Assembly (NCBI GenBank): GCA_052168355.1
Contig: JBQLZQ010000059.1
Coordinates: 1-64,000, forward strand
DNA length: 64,000 bases
Reading direction: 5' to 3'
From: JBQLZQ01 sp052168355
GTDB lineage: Bacteria > Pseudomonadota > Alphaproteobacteria > DSM-16000 > Inquilinaceae
This document shows, in pieces, positions 42,350 to 49,908 of this stretch (the stretch's first letter is position 1; the number at the start of each line of letters is the position of its first letter). The notes beneath the pieces were generated by a model, which saw only the letters and a list, made by a program, of their open reading frames with translations, ran no database searches and had not been told where the DNA came from. The position numbers were made by a program, and so were the translations under genes.

Positions 42350-43638
42350 CCTTCGTCCTTTGGTGAGAATCTGATGAACAGAAGTGCCGAGAACAGCAGC
42401 ACGACGAAGACGACCACCGCGACCGCGGCGCCGGCGCCGAGATCCGAAACGGCAAAGGCCTGTTCATAGACATCGACGGTCAATGTGCGGGTGCCCGCCG
42501 CGCCGCCGGTCAACAGAAAAATGTCGTCGAACTTGTTGAACGTCCAGATGAAGCGCAGCAGGAACAGGACCGCGAAAATGCCGGCGAGCTGCGGCAGGGA
42601 AATGTACCAGAACCGCTGCATCGGCGTGGCCCCGTCGATCTCGGCCGCCTCGTAGATCTCGCCCGACATGGACTGCATGCGGGCCAGGATGAACAGGAAG
42701 GACAGCGGAAAGTACCGCCAGGACTCGAAAGCGATGACCGTCGCCAGCGCCAACGGAAACTCCAGCGTCAGGCCGAAGAACGAGATGGGCACGCTGCGCT
42801 GGCCCAGGAAGTTGATCGGCCCGTCCGTCGCGCCGATGCGCTGCAGGATTGCGTTGAAGGTGCCGCCGGGGCCGGCATCGAGAAGCAGGACCCAGGCAAA
42901 GGCGACGGCGATCACGGGCGCGACATAGGGGAATAGAAACAGCCCCCTCATGAACCCCCGCCCGGCGAAGGCGGTGTTCAGAAGCTGGGCCGCGAACAGC
43001 CCCAGGATGAGCGCGCCCAGCGTTCCAAAGACCGTGTAATAGATCGACACGCGCAGGACCGACCAGAATTCCGGCGACGCGAAGATTCTTTGATAGTTCT
43101 CCAGCGAGAACTCGCTGTTCGTCAGGACGTTGTCGGAGTCGCCCGAAAAGACCGGGTTGCTCGACCGCGGGTCTACCGGATCGTCGATGTAGGCCTGGGT
43201 CGCGGTCCCTGCGAATGCGATGGTTTCGCGCGCGCCCGGATCGAGATCGCCGAGGGTACAGGTGAGCCGACCGGCATCGACGGCGCAGCGGGGATCGTCG
43301 ATGGTCAGCGCAAGCCCGTCGGGTACCTCATCGACCATCACCACATCGGCCACGCCGCCGCGCTGGGACGGATTGCGGATGCGATAGGACAGTTCGACCT
43401 CGTCCCCGGCCGCCGTCGGCGAGCCCCGAAGCCGTTCGTTCGCAAGCGGCGTGGGCGGACGCAAATCGCCCAGCTCAACGGGCTTGAAGCTGATCCAGAA
43501 GTTCGCCAGAAGCGGAACCAGAACGACGGACAGGACGATCGCCAGGGTCGGCAACAGCATCAGATAGGCGAACCGCATTTCCCGTCTGCGGAGCGGGTTC
43601 ATGCCCTTCGCCGGTGCGGTTTGGTCATGCACAGTCAT
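42346..43638 (-). CDS. MalF-type sugar ABC permease with a DUF11-like periplasmic insertion
   Basis: 430 residues from the ATG at 43638. After TM1 (about 23-48) a periplasmic loop of about 140 residues contains a segment (about 78-148) with the pattern of DUF11/conserved-repeat Ig-like domains: VELSYRIRNPSQRGG, VVMVDEVPDGLAL, LTCTLGDLDPGARETI. The CUT1 permease core follows, with the EAA loop EIYEAAEIDGATPMQRFWYISLPQL. The loop occupies the place of the MalF P2 loop, which contacts maltose-binding protein. No ATPase gene is present in the operon. Confidence 0.85.
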   Translation of the reverse strand: MTVHDQTAPAKGMNPLRRREMRFAYLMLLPTLAIVLSVVLVPLLANFWISFKPVELGDLRPPTPLANERLRGSPTAAGDEVELSYRIRNPSQRGGVADVVMVDEVPDGLALTIDDPRCAVDAGRLTCTLGDLDPGARETIAFAGTATQAYIDDPVDPRSSNPVFSGDSDNVLTNSEFSLENYQRIFASPEFWSVLRVSIYYTVFGTLGALILGLFAAQLLNTAFAGRGFMRGLFLFPYVAPVIAVAFAWVLLLDAGPGGTFNAILQRIGATDGPINFLGQRSVPISFFGLTLEFPLALATVIAFESWRYFPLSFLFILARMQSMSGEIYEAAEIDGATPMQRFWYISLPQLAGIFAVLFLLRFIWTFNKFDDIFLLTGGAAGTRTLTVDVYEQAFAVSDLGAGAAVAVVVFVVLLFSALLFIRFSPKDEG

Positions 43639-43705
43639 GGGGGCCTCGCTTGGGGTCGCGAAGGATGGGCCCGACCGGCCCACCCCCGCGACCCGCGGAA
43701 CGCGG

Positions 43706-45058
43706 TTACAGCGTCTTGTGCTGCGCGACGATCTCGTCGGCGGCTTGCTCGAGCGAAAGCTCGCCGTCGACGTACCGCCGGATCACCTGCGCCATGATTC
43801 GGGCATTGGCGATCTTCGACGCCGTTTCCAACTGGCCGGTCCCCGCCCCCCAGCGATCACCGAAGACCAGGCCGGCGACGATGTCGTCGATGACCGACTG
43901 CGGATAGATGTCGCTGAGCGGGGCTTCGCGGTCGACGCCGACGGGCAGTGTCGACCACAGCGCCTCGAACTTGACCGGGTCGCTGTCGTCGCCCTTGCGG
44001 ATGGGGAATTTTCCTTCCGGCGCCATGGCCAGAAGGTCGCCATATCCAACCGTCATGGCGTATTCGACGAACTGGATGGCGACATCGGTATTGGCGTCGT
44101 TGGTGATGCCGAAATACCGGGCGTCGGCCCAGGCCGACCCGACGGCGCTGGACGGCCCCTGGAAGCTGGTGACAAACCCCGTCTTGCCGGCCAGTTCCCG
44201 GCTCTGCGGATCGTCGTTGATGGTCGGCGGATCGCTGTCGCGCAGCCCCGCCAGCTCGTCCAGGATGAACGGCGACCAGATGATCATGGCGGCGTTGCCG
44301 GCGAAATACTGCTCGCGGGACTGTTTCCAGTACAACTCCCCCTGCGGCGACGCATCGACCAGACGCTCGTAAAACGCGATGACCTCCATGAGCTGCCCGG
44401 TGTCCTCGTTGATCGATCCGTCGGCGTTGACCGGCGAGTAGCCGTTGGCCAGCGAAATATGCTCGATCACCTGCATCATGTAGGTTTCGTCGATCTTGGT
44501 CGGGGCGACGAAGCCGTAGATCTCCGGCGGATTGTGCAGCGCCTCGATGGCGGATTCGATGGCGGCGAACGAGGTCGGCGGCTCCAGCCCCGCCGCGTCG
44601 AACAGATCCTGGCGATAGACGATCATCTGCGTCCAGCCGTCGGACGGGACTGACAGATACTCGCCTTCGGACAGCGCGAAGTTCAGAGGGCCTTCGGCGA
44701 ATGTTTCGGGACCCAGCGCCTCCACCACTTCGGTCGCGGCGCCGGGATCGAGAATGCCGGCCTCGGTCCATGGCAGCAGGAACTGCATGGGGTGATAGAT
44801 GACATCCGGCAGATCGCCGGCCGCGAACGCCGCCGTCGCGCGCACCCCCAGATCCTTTTCCGATACCGGGATGACCTGGACGGAATGGCCCGTCTCGGCC
44901 GCGAAGTCCGCCGCCACCTTCTCCTGCGCCGCGACGCGGTCGGGCTGCTCCTCCGTCGTCCAGAACCGAATGGTGTCGGCCATGGCAACCTGGGTCATGG
45001 CGGTGGTCAGCAGCAGTGCCGCACCGATGGCGGCGGGTGTCATCAATCTGAGTTCCAC
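43706..45058 (-). CDS. sugar-binding protein of CUT1-type ABC importer
   Basis: 450 residues from a GTG at 45058, placed 8 bases after AAGGGAG; the longer frame upstream is not supported. Sec signal peptide (1-27, ending VAMAD), then a family 1 solute-binding fold: TIRFWTTEEQPDRV, FAAGDLPDVIYHP, WTQMIVYRQDLFDAAGL and the C-terminal helical lobe. It delivers an oligosaccharide or glycoside to the permeases at 42346 and 41117. It follows the LacI gene by 77 bases. Confidence 0.88.
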   Translation of the reverse strand: MELRLMTPAAIGAALLLTTAMTQVAMADTIRFWTTEEQPDRVAAQEKVAADFAAETGHSVQVIPVSEKDLGVRATAAFAAGDLPDVIYHPMQFLLPWTEAGILDPGAATEVVEALGPETFAEGPLNFALSEGEYLSVPSDGWTQMIVYRQDLFDAAGLEPPTSFAAIESAIEALHNPPEIYGFVAPTKIDETYMMQVIEHISLANGYSPVNADGSINEDTGQLMEVIAFYERLVDASPQGELYWKQSREQYFAGNAAMIIWSPFILDELAGLRDSDPPTINDDPQSRELAGKTGFVTSFQGPSSAVGSAWADARYFGITNDANTDVAIQFVEYAMTVGYGDLLAMAPEGKFPIRKGDDSDPVKFEALWSTLPVGVDREAPLSDIYPQSVIDDIVAGLVFGDRWGAGTGQLETASKIANARIMAQVIRRYVDGELSLEQAADEIVAQHKTL

Positions 45059-45135
45059 GTCTTTTCTCCCTTTGAGGTCAAACCGTTGTTGTTCTTGTCT
45101 TGAGCGGCACATCGCCATCGACCGCGCGGGAGTCG

Positions 45136-46170
45136 TCAGCCCGCCCCGGCGAACGGCCCCGGGCCGTCGGATCCCCGCACGATCAGTTCGGGTTGCCAGA
45201 TCACCTGCAAATCCTCGGCCGGCCGGCCGGCCGACGCCTCGACCAGCATCCCGGCCAGGGCGGCGCCCGCTTCGCGCACCGGCTGGCGCAGGGTGGTCAG
45301 GCCGGGTTCCGCCGTCTCGGCCATGGGCAGATCGTCATAACCGATGACCGACAGGTCCGCCGGCACCGCCAGCCCGGCGGTCTTCGCCGCCCGCAGCACG
45401 CCGATGGCCATCGGATCGTTGGCGCACAGGACGGCGGAGGGCCGGTCGTCACCGGCCAGCAGTCGTTCGCCCGCCGCAAAGCCGGAGGCCTCGGTCATGT
45501 CGCCCTCGACCATCAGGGCGGGGTCGGCCATCAGGCCCGCCGCCGCCATCGCCCGTGCATAGCCGGCCCTGCGCAAATCGCTGAAATTGAACTCGGCCGG
45601 CGAATTGACGAGCGCGATCCGCCGATGGCCAAGGCCGATCAGCCGCGCCGTCGCCAGGCGAAACGCCTCCGCGCCGTCCATGTCGAGGTAGGGGAACGGG
45701 TCCGCGCCGCGAGTCCGCCCGTGAGCGACAAAGGGAATGCCCCGCGCCGCCAGATAATCGACGCGCCAGTCCCGGATCCGGGTGCGGGCCAGGACCACGC
45801 CGTCCACCCGCCGGCCTTCCACCAGCCGCCGATAGGCCTTTTCCTCGGCCTCGCCCAGGGGCGCGGCGGTGACCAGAAGGTCGAGGTCGAACCGCGACAG
45901 CCCCTCGCCCAGGCCGATCAGAAATTCCGTGAAGAAGGGATCGTCGAAATGGCCGACCGACAGGGGCAGAACCATGCCCACCGCGCCGCAGCGACCCAGC
46001 GCCAGGCCCCGGGCCAGGTGATTGGGCATATATCCCAGTTCCTTGGCGGCGGCCTGGGCGCGCTGGCGCGTCCTTTCGCTGACCTCCGGATAGCCGTTGA
46101 GCGCCCGAGAGACCGTGGTCTCGGACAACGCCAGATGCCGCGACAGATCCTTGAGCGAGATCGAGCCCAA
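45136..46170 (-). CDS. LacI-family transcriptional regulator
   Basis: 344 residues from a TTG at 46170, six bases after GGGGAGG. The start then places the helix-turn-helix (SLKDLSRHLALSETTVSRALNGYPEVSERTR) at residues 4-35 as in all LacI proteins; an in-frame ATG at 46236 would add 22 residues. A periplasmic-binding-like ligand domain follows, ending with the usual dimer strand. It is first gene in the sugar operon and an operator-like palindrome overlaps its own transcription start, so it probably represses itself and the transporter until the glycoside binds. Confidence 0.9.
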   Translation of the reverse strand: MGSISLKDLSRHLALSETTVSRALNGYPEVSERTRQRAQAAAKELGYMPNHLARGLALGRCGAVGMVLPLSVGHFDDPFFTEFLIGLGEGLSRFDLDLLVTAAPLGEAEEKAYRRLVEGRRVDGVVLARTRIRDWRVDYLAARGIPFVAHGRTRGADPFPYLDMDGAEAFRLATARLIGLGHRRIALVNSPAEFNFSDLRRAGYARAMAAAGLMADPALMVEGDMTEASGFAAGERLLAGDDRPSAVLCANDPMAIGVLRAAKTAGLAVPADLSVIGYDDLPMAETAEPGLTTLRQPVREAGAALAGMLVEASAGRPAEDLQVIWQPELIVRGSDGPGPFAGAG

Positions 46171-46200
46171 CCGTCCTCCCCTTTCCTGCTCCGGCTCGGC

Positions 46201-46220
46201 GGCGCATCGATCAATGCGCC
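46201..46220 (-). other. leader hairpin of the LacI gene
   Basis: GGCGCAT (46201-46207), loop of 6, ATGCGCC (46214-46220) within the presumed 5' leader of the lacI-type mRNA. It could be a stability element or a second, weaker operator half-pair; no evidence decides. Confidence 0.35.
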
Positions 46221-46246
46221 GTGGCGGAGTTATCATTTAATTTCTA

Positions 46247-46260
46247 CCAAAGCGCTTTGG
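46247..46260. promoter_or_regulatory. LacI-family operator
   Basis: A perfect 14-bp palindrome CCAAAGCGCTTTGG, with the central CG and AAAGCGCTTT core typical of LacI-family sites. It lies just downstream of the predicted transcription start (about 46264), which fits repression of the adjacent operon by the LacI protein encoded next to it. Confidence 0.8.
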
Positions 46261-46270
46261 AAGTGCGGAA

Positions 46271-46299
46271 AGTATCACCTCAGCGGATCGGCGCGTCAA
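46271..46299 (-). promoter_or_regulatory. sigma-70-type promoter of the LacI-ABC-glycosidase operon
   Basis: On the minus strand TTGACG (46299-46294), a 17-bp spacer and GATACT (46276-46271). The -35 is near consensus. The palindromic operator follows directly. Confidence 0.6.
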
Positions 46300-46364
46300 G
46301 TTTTCTTTGGGCCATCCGACAACGCATCCGAGGGATGGGCGATCATCTCGGACTGTAGTGATGG

Positions 46365-46401
46365 AAAAGCCCAGGGCCGGGCTTGGGAGCCCCGCCCTGG
46401 G
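46365..46401 (-). terminator. Rho-independent terminator of the hsp20 gene
   Basis: Stem CCCAGGGC (46370-46377) and GCCCTGGG (46394-46401) with more G/C pairing inside, followed on the minus strand by TTTT (46368-46365). It lies 30 bases after the stop at 46433. Confidence 0.7.
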
Positions 46402-46432
46402 AAACACCGTCAATAAGCGCCCGGGCCCGGTC

Positions 46433-46963
46433 TCAGGCGGCTTTGACGGCGACTTTGCGGGCCTTGCGCTTGGCCTCGGCCGATTTCGGCAGGGTGACGG
46501 TCAGAACGCCGTCCTTCATGGCCGCCTCGATCCGGTCCTGGTCGACGGAGTCGGGAATGCGGACCGACCGCCGGAAGGACCCGAAGCGCCGCTCGGACAG
46601 GTAGAAGTTCTTGTCCTTGCGTTCCGTCTTGCGGTCCTGCTCGCCCTTGATGGTGATCACGCCGTTGGCCAGCGTCACGTCGACGTTCTTTTCGCTGACG
46701 CCGGGCATCTCGGCGGTAATGAGGAACGCATCGTCGCCTTCCTCGATATCGACATCGGGCAGTTTGAAGCCGCCGGGCCCGCCCAGACCTTCGGGCGCCC
46801 GGAGATCGAGCAGACTGCGGCCCGACGGCCATCCCCGCCAAACCGACGAAAAATCCTCGAGCAGGCGGTCCATCTCCCGCCGCAGACTGTGCAACGGATC
46901 ACCCTGCCGGGCCGGCGGCTCGGCTTCGGTTTTCACAACGGGACTCGTGCTGGCTTCGGCCAT
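46433..46963 (-). CDS. Hsp20-family small heat-shock protein
   Basis: 176 residues: a variable N-terminus to about residue 65, the alpha-crystallin domain (about 68-165) with FKLPDVDIEEGDDAFLITAEMPGVSEKNVDV and the closing FRRSVRIPDSVDQDRIEAAMKDGVLTVTLPK, and a basic tail instead of the usual I-x-I motif. It is an ATP-independent holdase. An FNR/FixK-type box about 100 bases upstream suggests low-oxygen induction. Monocistronic, with its own terminator. Confidence 0.92.
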   Translation of the reverse strand: MAEASTSPVVKTEAEPPARQGDPLHSLRREMDRLLEDFSSVWRGWPSGRSLLDLRAPEGLGGPGGFKLPDVDIEEGDDAFLITAEMPGVSEKNVDVTLANGVITIKGEQDRKTERKDKNFYLSERRFGSFRRSVRIPDSVDQDRIEAAMKDGVLTVTLPKSAEAKRKARKVAVKAA

Positions 46964-47055
46964 GGTTGCGATCCTCCTGGTGAATGTGCCGGCGCGAACG
47001 GTGCGTTCGATCCGGCACCGACAAGGAAGCTTAACGCCGTGCCGGCGTGGCCGCG

Positions 47056-47069
47056 TTGACGCACATCAA
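47056..47069 (-). promoter_or_regulatory. FNR/FixK-type box upstream of hsp20
   Basis: On the minus strand TTGATGTGCGTCAA, one change from TTGAT-N4-ATCAA. About 23 bases downstream TAAGCT could serve as a -10, giving the -41.5 spacing; the gene starts 93 bases after the box. Confidence 0.5.
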
Positions 47070-47086
47070 ACTCGTCATCGAGAGCG

Positions 47087-47908
47087 TCAGCCGGAGAGAA
47101 CTTCGCCGTCGCCGAACCGCCGGACGGGACCATGGTCCCCGACATAGCTGAGATGGCTGACAAGACCGTCCCCGTCCCACAGATGAAGGGCGACGGCGGC
47201 CGGTTCTTCCACCCAGCCGAACGGCACCGACGGTCCCAGGCGCAGCGCGATCTGGAACCCGGTGGCCGGCGCCGTCAGGCACAGCGTTCCCGCCCACAGG
47301 CATTGGATGGGCCGGTGCAGATGGCCGCACAGCACGCGCAACACCTGCCCATGCCCCTCGATCAGGTCGGCCAACTCCGCCGCGCCCTCCTCCAGCCCAT
47401 AGCCATCCATTTCGGCGATGCCGGTGCGGAACGGCGGATGATGCATGACGACGAGGGTCGGTTGCCCGGCGGCCTCGTCCAGCCGCGCCTCCGTCCAGGC
47501 CAGCCGATCGCGGCAGAGCGCGCCGGCCGTCGCGCCCGGGATTACGGTGTCGAGTGCCACGATGTGCAGCGGTCCCAGGGCCATGGTGTAGTGCAGGAAT
47601 TCTCCCTCCCCCACCGGCAGCGCGCCGCTGCCCGTGAACGCCGCGCGCATGGCGTCGCGCCCGTCGTGGTTGCCGGGGATGACCCTGTAGGGCATGTCCA
47701 GCCCGTCGAGGACCGCGCGCGCCTGATCGTACTGGGCCGGCGTCCCGTCATTGACCACGTCGCCGGTGACCAGGGTCAGATCCGGCCGCGGCGCCAGGGC
47801 ATTGACGTGCGCGACGGCGCGGACCAGCGCACCGGCGCAATCGACCTGGCCGAAGGTCAGTCTTTCGGGTTCGATGACATGAGGGTCCGTGATCTGGGCG
47901 ATGAGCAT
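47087..47908 (-). CDS. CpdA-like class III cyclic-nucleotide phosphodiesterase (metallophosphoesterase)
   Basis: 273 residues from the ATG at 47908. The five metallophosphoesterase blocks are in order: ITDPH (6-10), TGDVVND (about 50), GNHD (about 78), HHPPF (about 155) and GHLH (about 197). This arrangement fits the CpdA/3',5'-cAMP phosphodiesterase group; a phosphodiester substrate is expected. It is divergent from the SLC13 gene with 111 bases between, which include the palindrome GGAACGTTCC at 47947-47956. A functional link to the nucleotide cyclase at 9371 is conceivable but distant. Confidence 0.85.
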   Translation of the reverse strand: MLIAQITDPHVIEPERLTFGQVDCAGALVRAVAHVNALAPRPDLTLVTGDVVNDGTPAQYDQARAVLDGLDMPYRVIPGNHDGRDAMRAAFTGSGALPVGEGEFLHYTMALGPLHIVALDTVIPGATAGALCRDRLAWTEARLDEAAGQPTLVVMHHPPFRTGIAEMDGYGLEEGAAELADLIEGHGQVLRVLCGHLHRPIQCLWAGTLCLTAPATGFQIALRLGPSVPFGWVEEPAAVALHLWDGDGLVSHLSYVGDHGPVRRFGDGEVLSG

Positions 47909-48019
47909 GGCACGCTTTCGGTCTGGGTTGCTGTTGCTTTGGCGAAGGAACGTTCCCATGTCTGGGCGGTCGCGGATCCGGAGCCGCCGCGAACGGATGT
48001 GCGAAGCGCGTTGAAACCG

Positions 48020-49807
48020 ATGGATTTTGCGGCATTCCACGTCCCCCTTGTCCTTGCCCTCGTCGTGGCGGTTTTTGCTGCGTTCGTTCTCGAGCGCAAG
48101 CCGCCAGAGGTGGTCGCCATGGGTGCGGTCGCGCTCCTTCTCGTCGTCGGCATCCTCACGCCCGACGACGTTCTGAAGGTCTTCAGCAACAGCGCCCCCA
48201 TCACCATCGCGTGTTTCTTCATCCTAAGCACCGCGTTGGAGCGAACCGGGATTATCGACGCGATGGGACGGGCCGTGACACGGCTCGGGCCCCGATCGCC
48301 GGTGGGAGCAACCGCCGCGCTGATGGTCGGCGTCATGATCATCTCCGCGTTCGTCAACAATACCCCGGTTGTCGTGGTCCTGACACCGGTGGTCATCGCT
48401 CTTGCGCACACTCTCAAGACAGCCCCCTCCAAATTGCTCATCCCCCTGTCCTTCGCCAGCATCTTTGGCGGCACCTGTACGTTGATCGGCACATCCACCA
48501 ACCTTCTGGTCGACGGCGTCGCGCAGGGGAACGGCATGGCCCCGTTCGGCATGTTCGAGATCACCGCGGCGGGGTCGATCATGGGGGCCATTGGGGTGGT
48601 CTATATGCTGGTCGTCGGCCGATGGCTCCTCCCAGACCGGCAGACATTGGCCGACCTCTCGCCCGGACCCGCCGACCGAGAATTCCTGTCCCAGGTCCTC
48701 GTACCTCGGACCTCGCCTTTGATCGGACGGTCTCTGGCCGAATGCGGCCTGGTCGACAAGCGGGACTTCAGGGTCGTCGACCTGATCCGGAACAACCTCT
48801 CGCTATTTCACGAACGGGATTCGGCCAGGCTGGCCGAGGGAGACCGGCTGGTCATGCTGTCGAACGTCGCCGACGTGCTGGAGCTTCGGCAAGCCGACAA
48901 GGGCGTCTTCGGCTCGACGGAACACCCCGACATCGAGAAGGTCGCCAGCCAGCCGACGGCGGTCATGGAGGGCATCATCGGCCCACAATCGAGCCTGGTT
49001 GGCCGGCGGCTCGGCGATCTCAACCTGCGCGGCAGGTTCAACGTCTTCGTCCTGGCCATTCACCGGCAGAACCAGAACCTGCGCGGCGACTTCGATCGGG
49101 TACGGCTGGCGTTCGGCGACACCCTGCTGCTCGAAGGGCCCCCGGACGGGCTGAAACAGCTGTTCGACCGCGGCGAACTGGTCAATCTTTCGGAGCCGAG
49201 CGCCCGCCCCTTCCGCCGCGACAAGGCGCCGATCGCGGCGGCGGCCATCGGTCTGGTCGTGATCCTGGCGGCATTCGACGTCTTCCCCATCGTCGGGTTG
49301 GCGATGATCGCGGCGACGTCGGTCATCGCCCTGGGCTGTCTCGACGCGGACGAAGCCTACCGGGGCATCCGGTGGCCCATCCTGGTTCTGATCTTCGCCA
49401 TGCTGGCGATCGGGACGGCGATGGAAAAGACCGGCGCGGCCGGCGCCGTCGTCGCGGTCATCATCGACGCGGCCGCCGGCCTTGGGCCCGTGGCGCTGCT
49501 GTCGATCGTCTACCTGCTCACCTCGGCGATGACCGAATTCCTGAGCAACAACGCCACATCCATCCTGCTGACCCCCATCGCCATCGGGTTGGCCGAGGCG
49601 ATGGGCGTGGACCCGCGCCCCTTCGTGGTCGCGGTGATGTTCGCGGCGAGCGCGAGTTTCGCCACGCCCATCGGATACCAGACGAATACCTTCGTATATG
49701 GCGCCGGCGGCTATCGGTTCGTCGATTTCATCAGGATCGGGCTGCCGCTCAACCTGGTCAATTGGGCAACGGCGACCTTCGTCATCCCGCTGTTCTGGCC
49801 GCTGTGA
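48020..49807 (+). CDS. SLC13/DASS-type transporter with two TrkA-C domains
   Basis: 595 residues. Two membrane halves (about 5-210 and 400-595) with the paired DASS signatures SAFVNNTPVVVVLTPVV and SNNATSILLTPIAIG, and GTSTNLLVDG. Between them are two RCK_C/TrkA-C domains (about 215-295 and 310-385), a cytoplasmic regulatory insertion. Such proteins transport dicarboxylates, sulfate or related anions with Na+ or H+. The ATG at 48020 was chosen because homology begins there. It stands alone. A sulfate role would complement the sulfatase but is only a guess. Confidence 0.88.
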   Translation: MDFAAFHVPLVLALVVAVFAAFVLERKPPEVVAMGAVALLLVVGILTPDDVLKVFSNSAPITIACFFILSTALERTGIIDAMGRAVTRLGPRSPVGATAALMVGVMIISAFVNNTPVVVVLTPVVIALAHTLKTAPSKLLIPLSFASIFGGTCTLIGTSTNLLVDGVAQGNGMAPFGMFEITAAGSIMGAIGVVYMLVVGRWLLPDRQTLADLSPGPADREFLSQVLVPRTSPLIGRSLAECGLVDKRDFRVVDLIRNNLSLFHERDSARLAEGDRLVMLSNVADVLELRQADKGVFGSTEHPDIEKVASQPTAVMEGIIGPQSSLVGRRLGDLNLRGRFNVFVLAIHRQNQNLRGDFDRVRLAFGDTLLLEGPPDGLKQLFDRGELVNLSEPSARPFRRDKAPIAAAAIGLVVILAAFDVFPIVGLAMIAATSVIALGCLDADEAYRGIRWPILVLIFAMLAIGTAMEKTGAAGAVVAVIIDAAAGLGPVALLSIVYLLTSAMTEFLSNNATSILLTPIAIGLAEAMGVDPRPFVVAVMFAASASFATPIGYQTNTFVYGAGGYRFVDFIRIGLPLNLVNWATATFVIPLFWPL

Positions 49808-49817
49808 TCCCGACGAT

Positions 49818-49841
49818 GCCGGCCGCAACGTCGCGGCCGGC
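49818..49841. terminator. strong hairpin between convergent genes
   Basis: Perfect 9-bp stem GCCGGCCGC (49818-49826), loop AACGTC, GCGGCCGGC (49833-49841), 10 bases after the transporter stop. There is no T-tract, so it may terminate weakly or protect the 3' end. Confidence 0.4.
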
Positions 49842-49908
49842 GGCTGGACGACGGCGCCGGCATGGGCATGCGGCCGGGATCGCCACCGCCGCTCTCCATG
49901 CCTGTTCC

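Noticed and set aside
42346..43638. Gene fusion or frameshift at the periplasmic insertion of the MalF-type permease
   Set aside because: The frame is continuous, codon use is uniform and both flanks align with one permease, so the domain is a genuine insertion.
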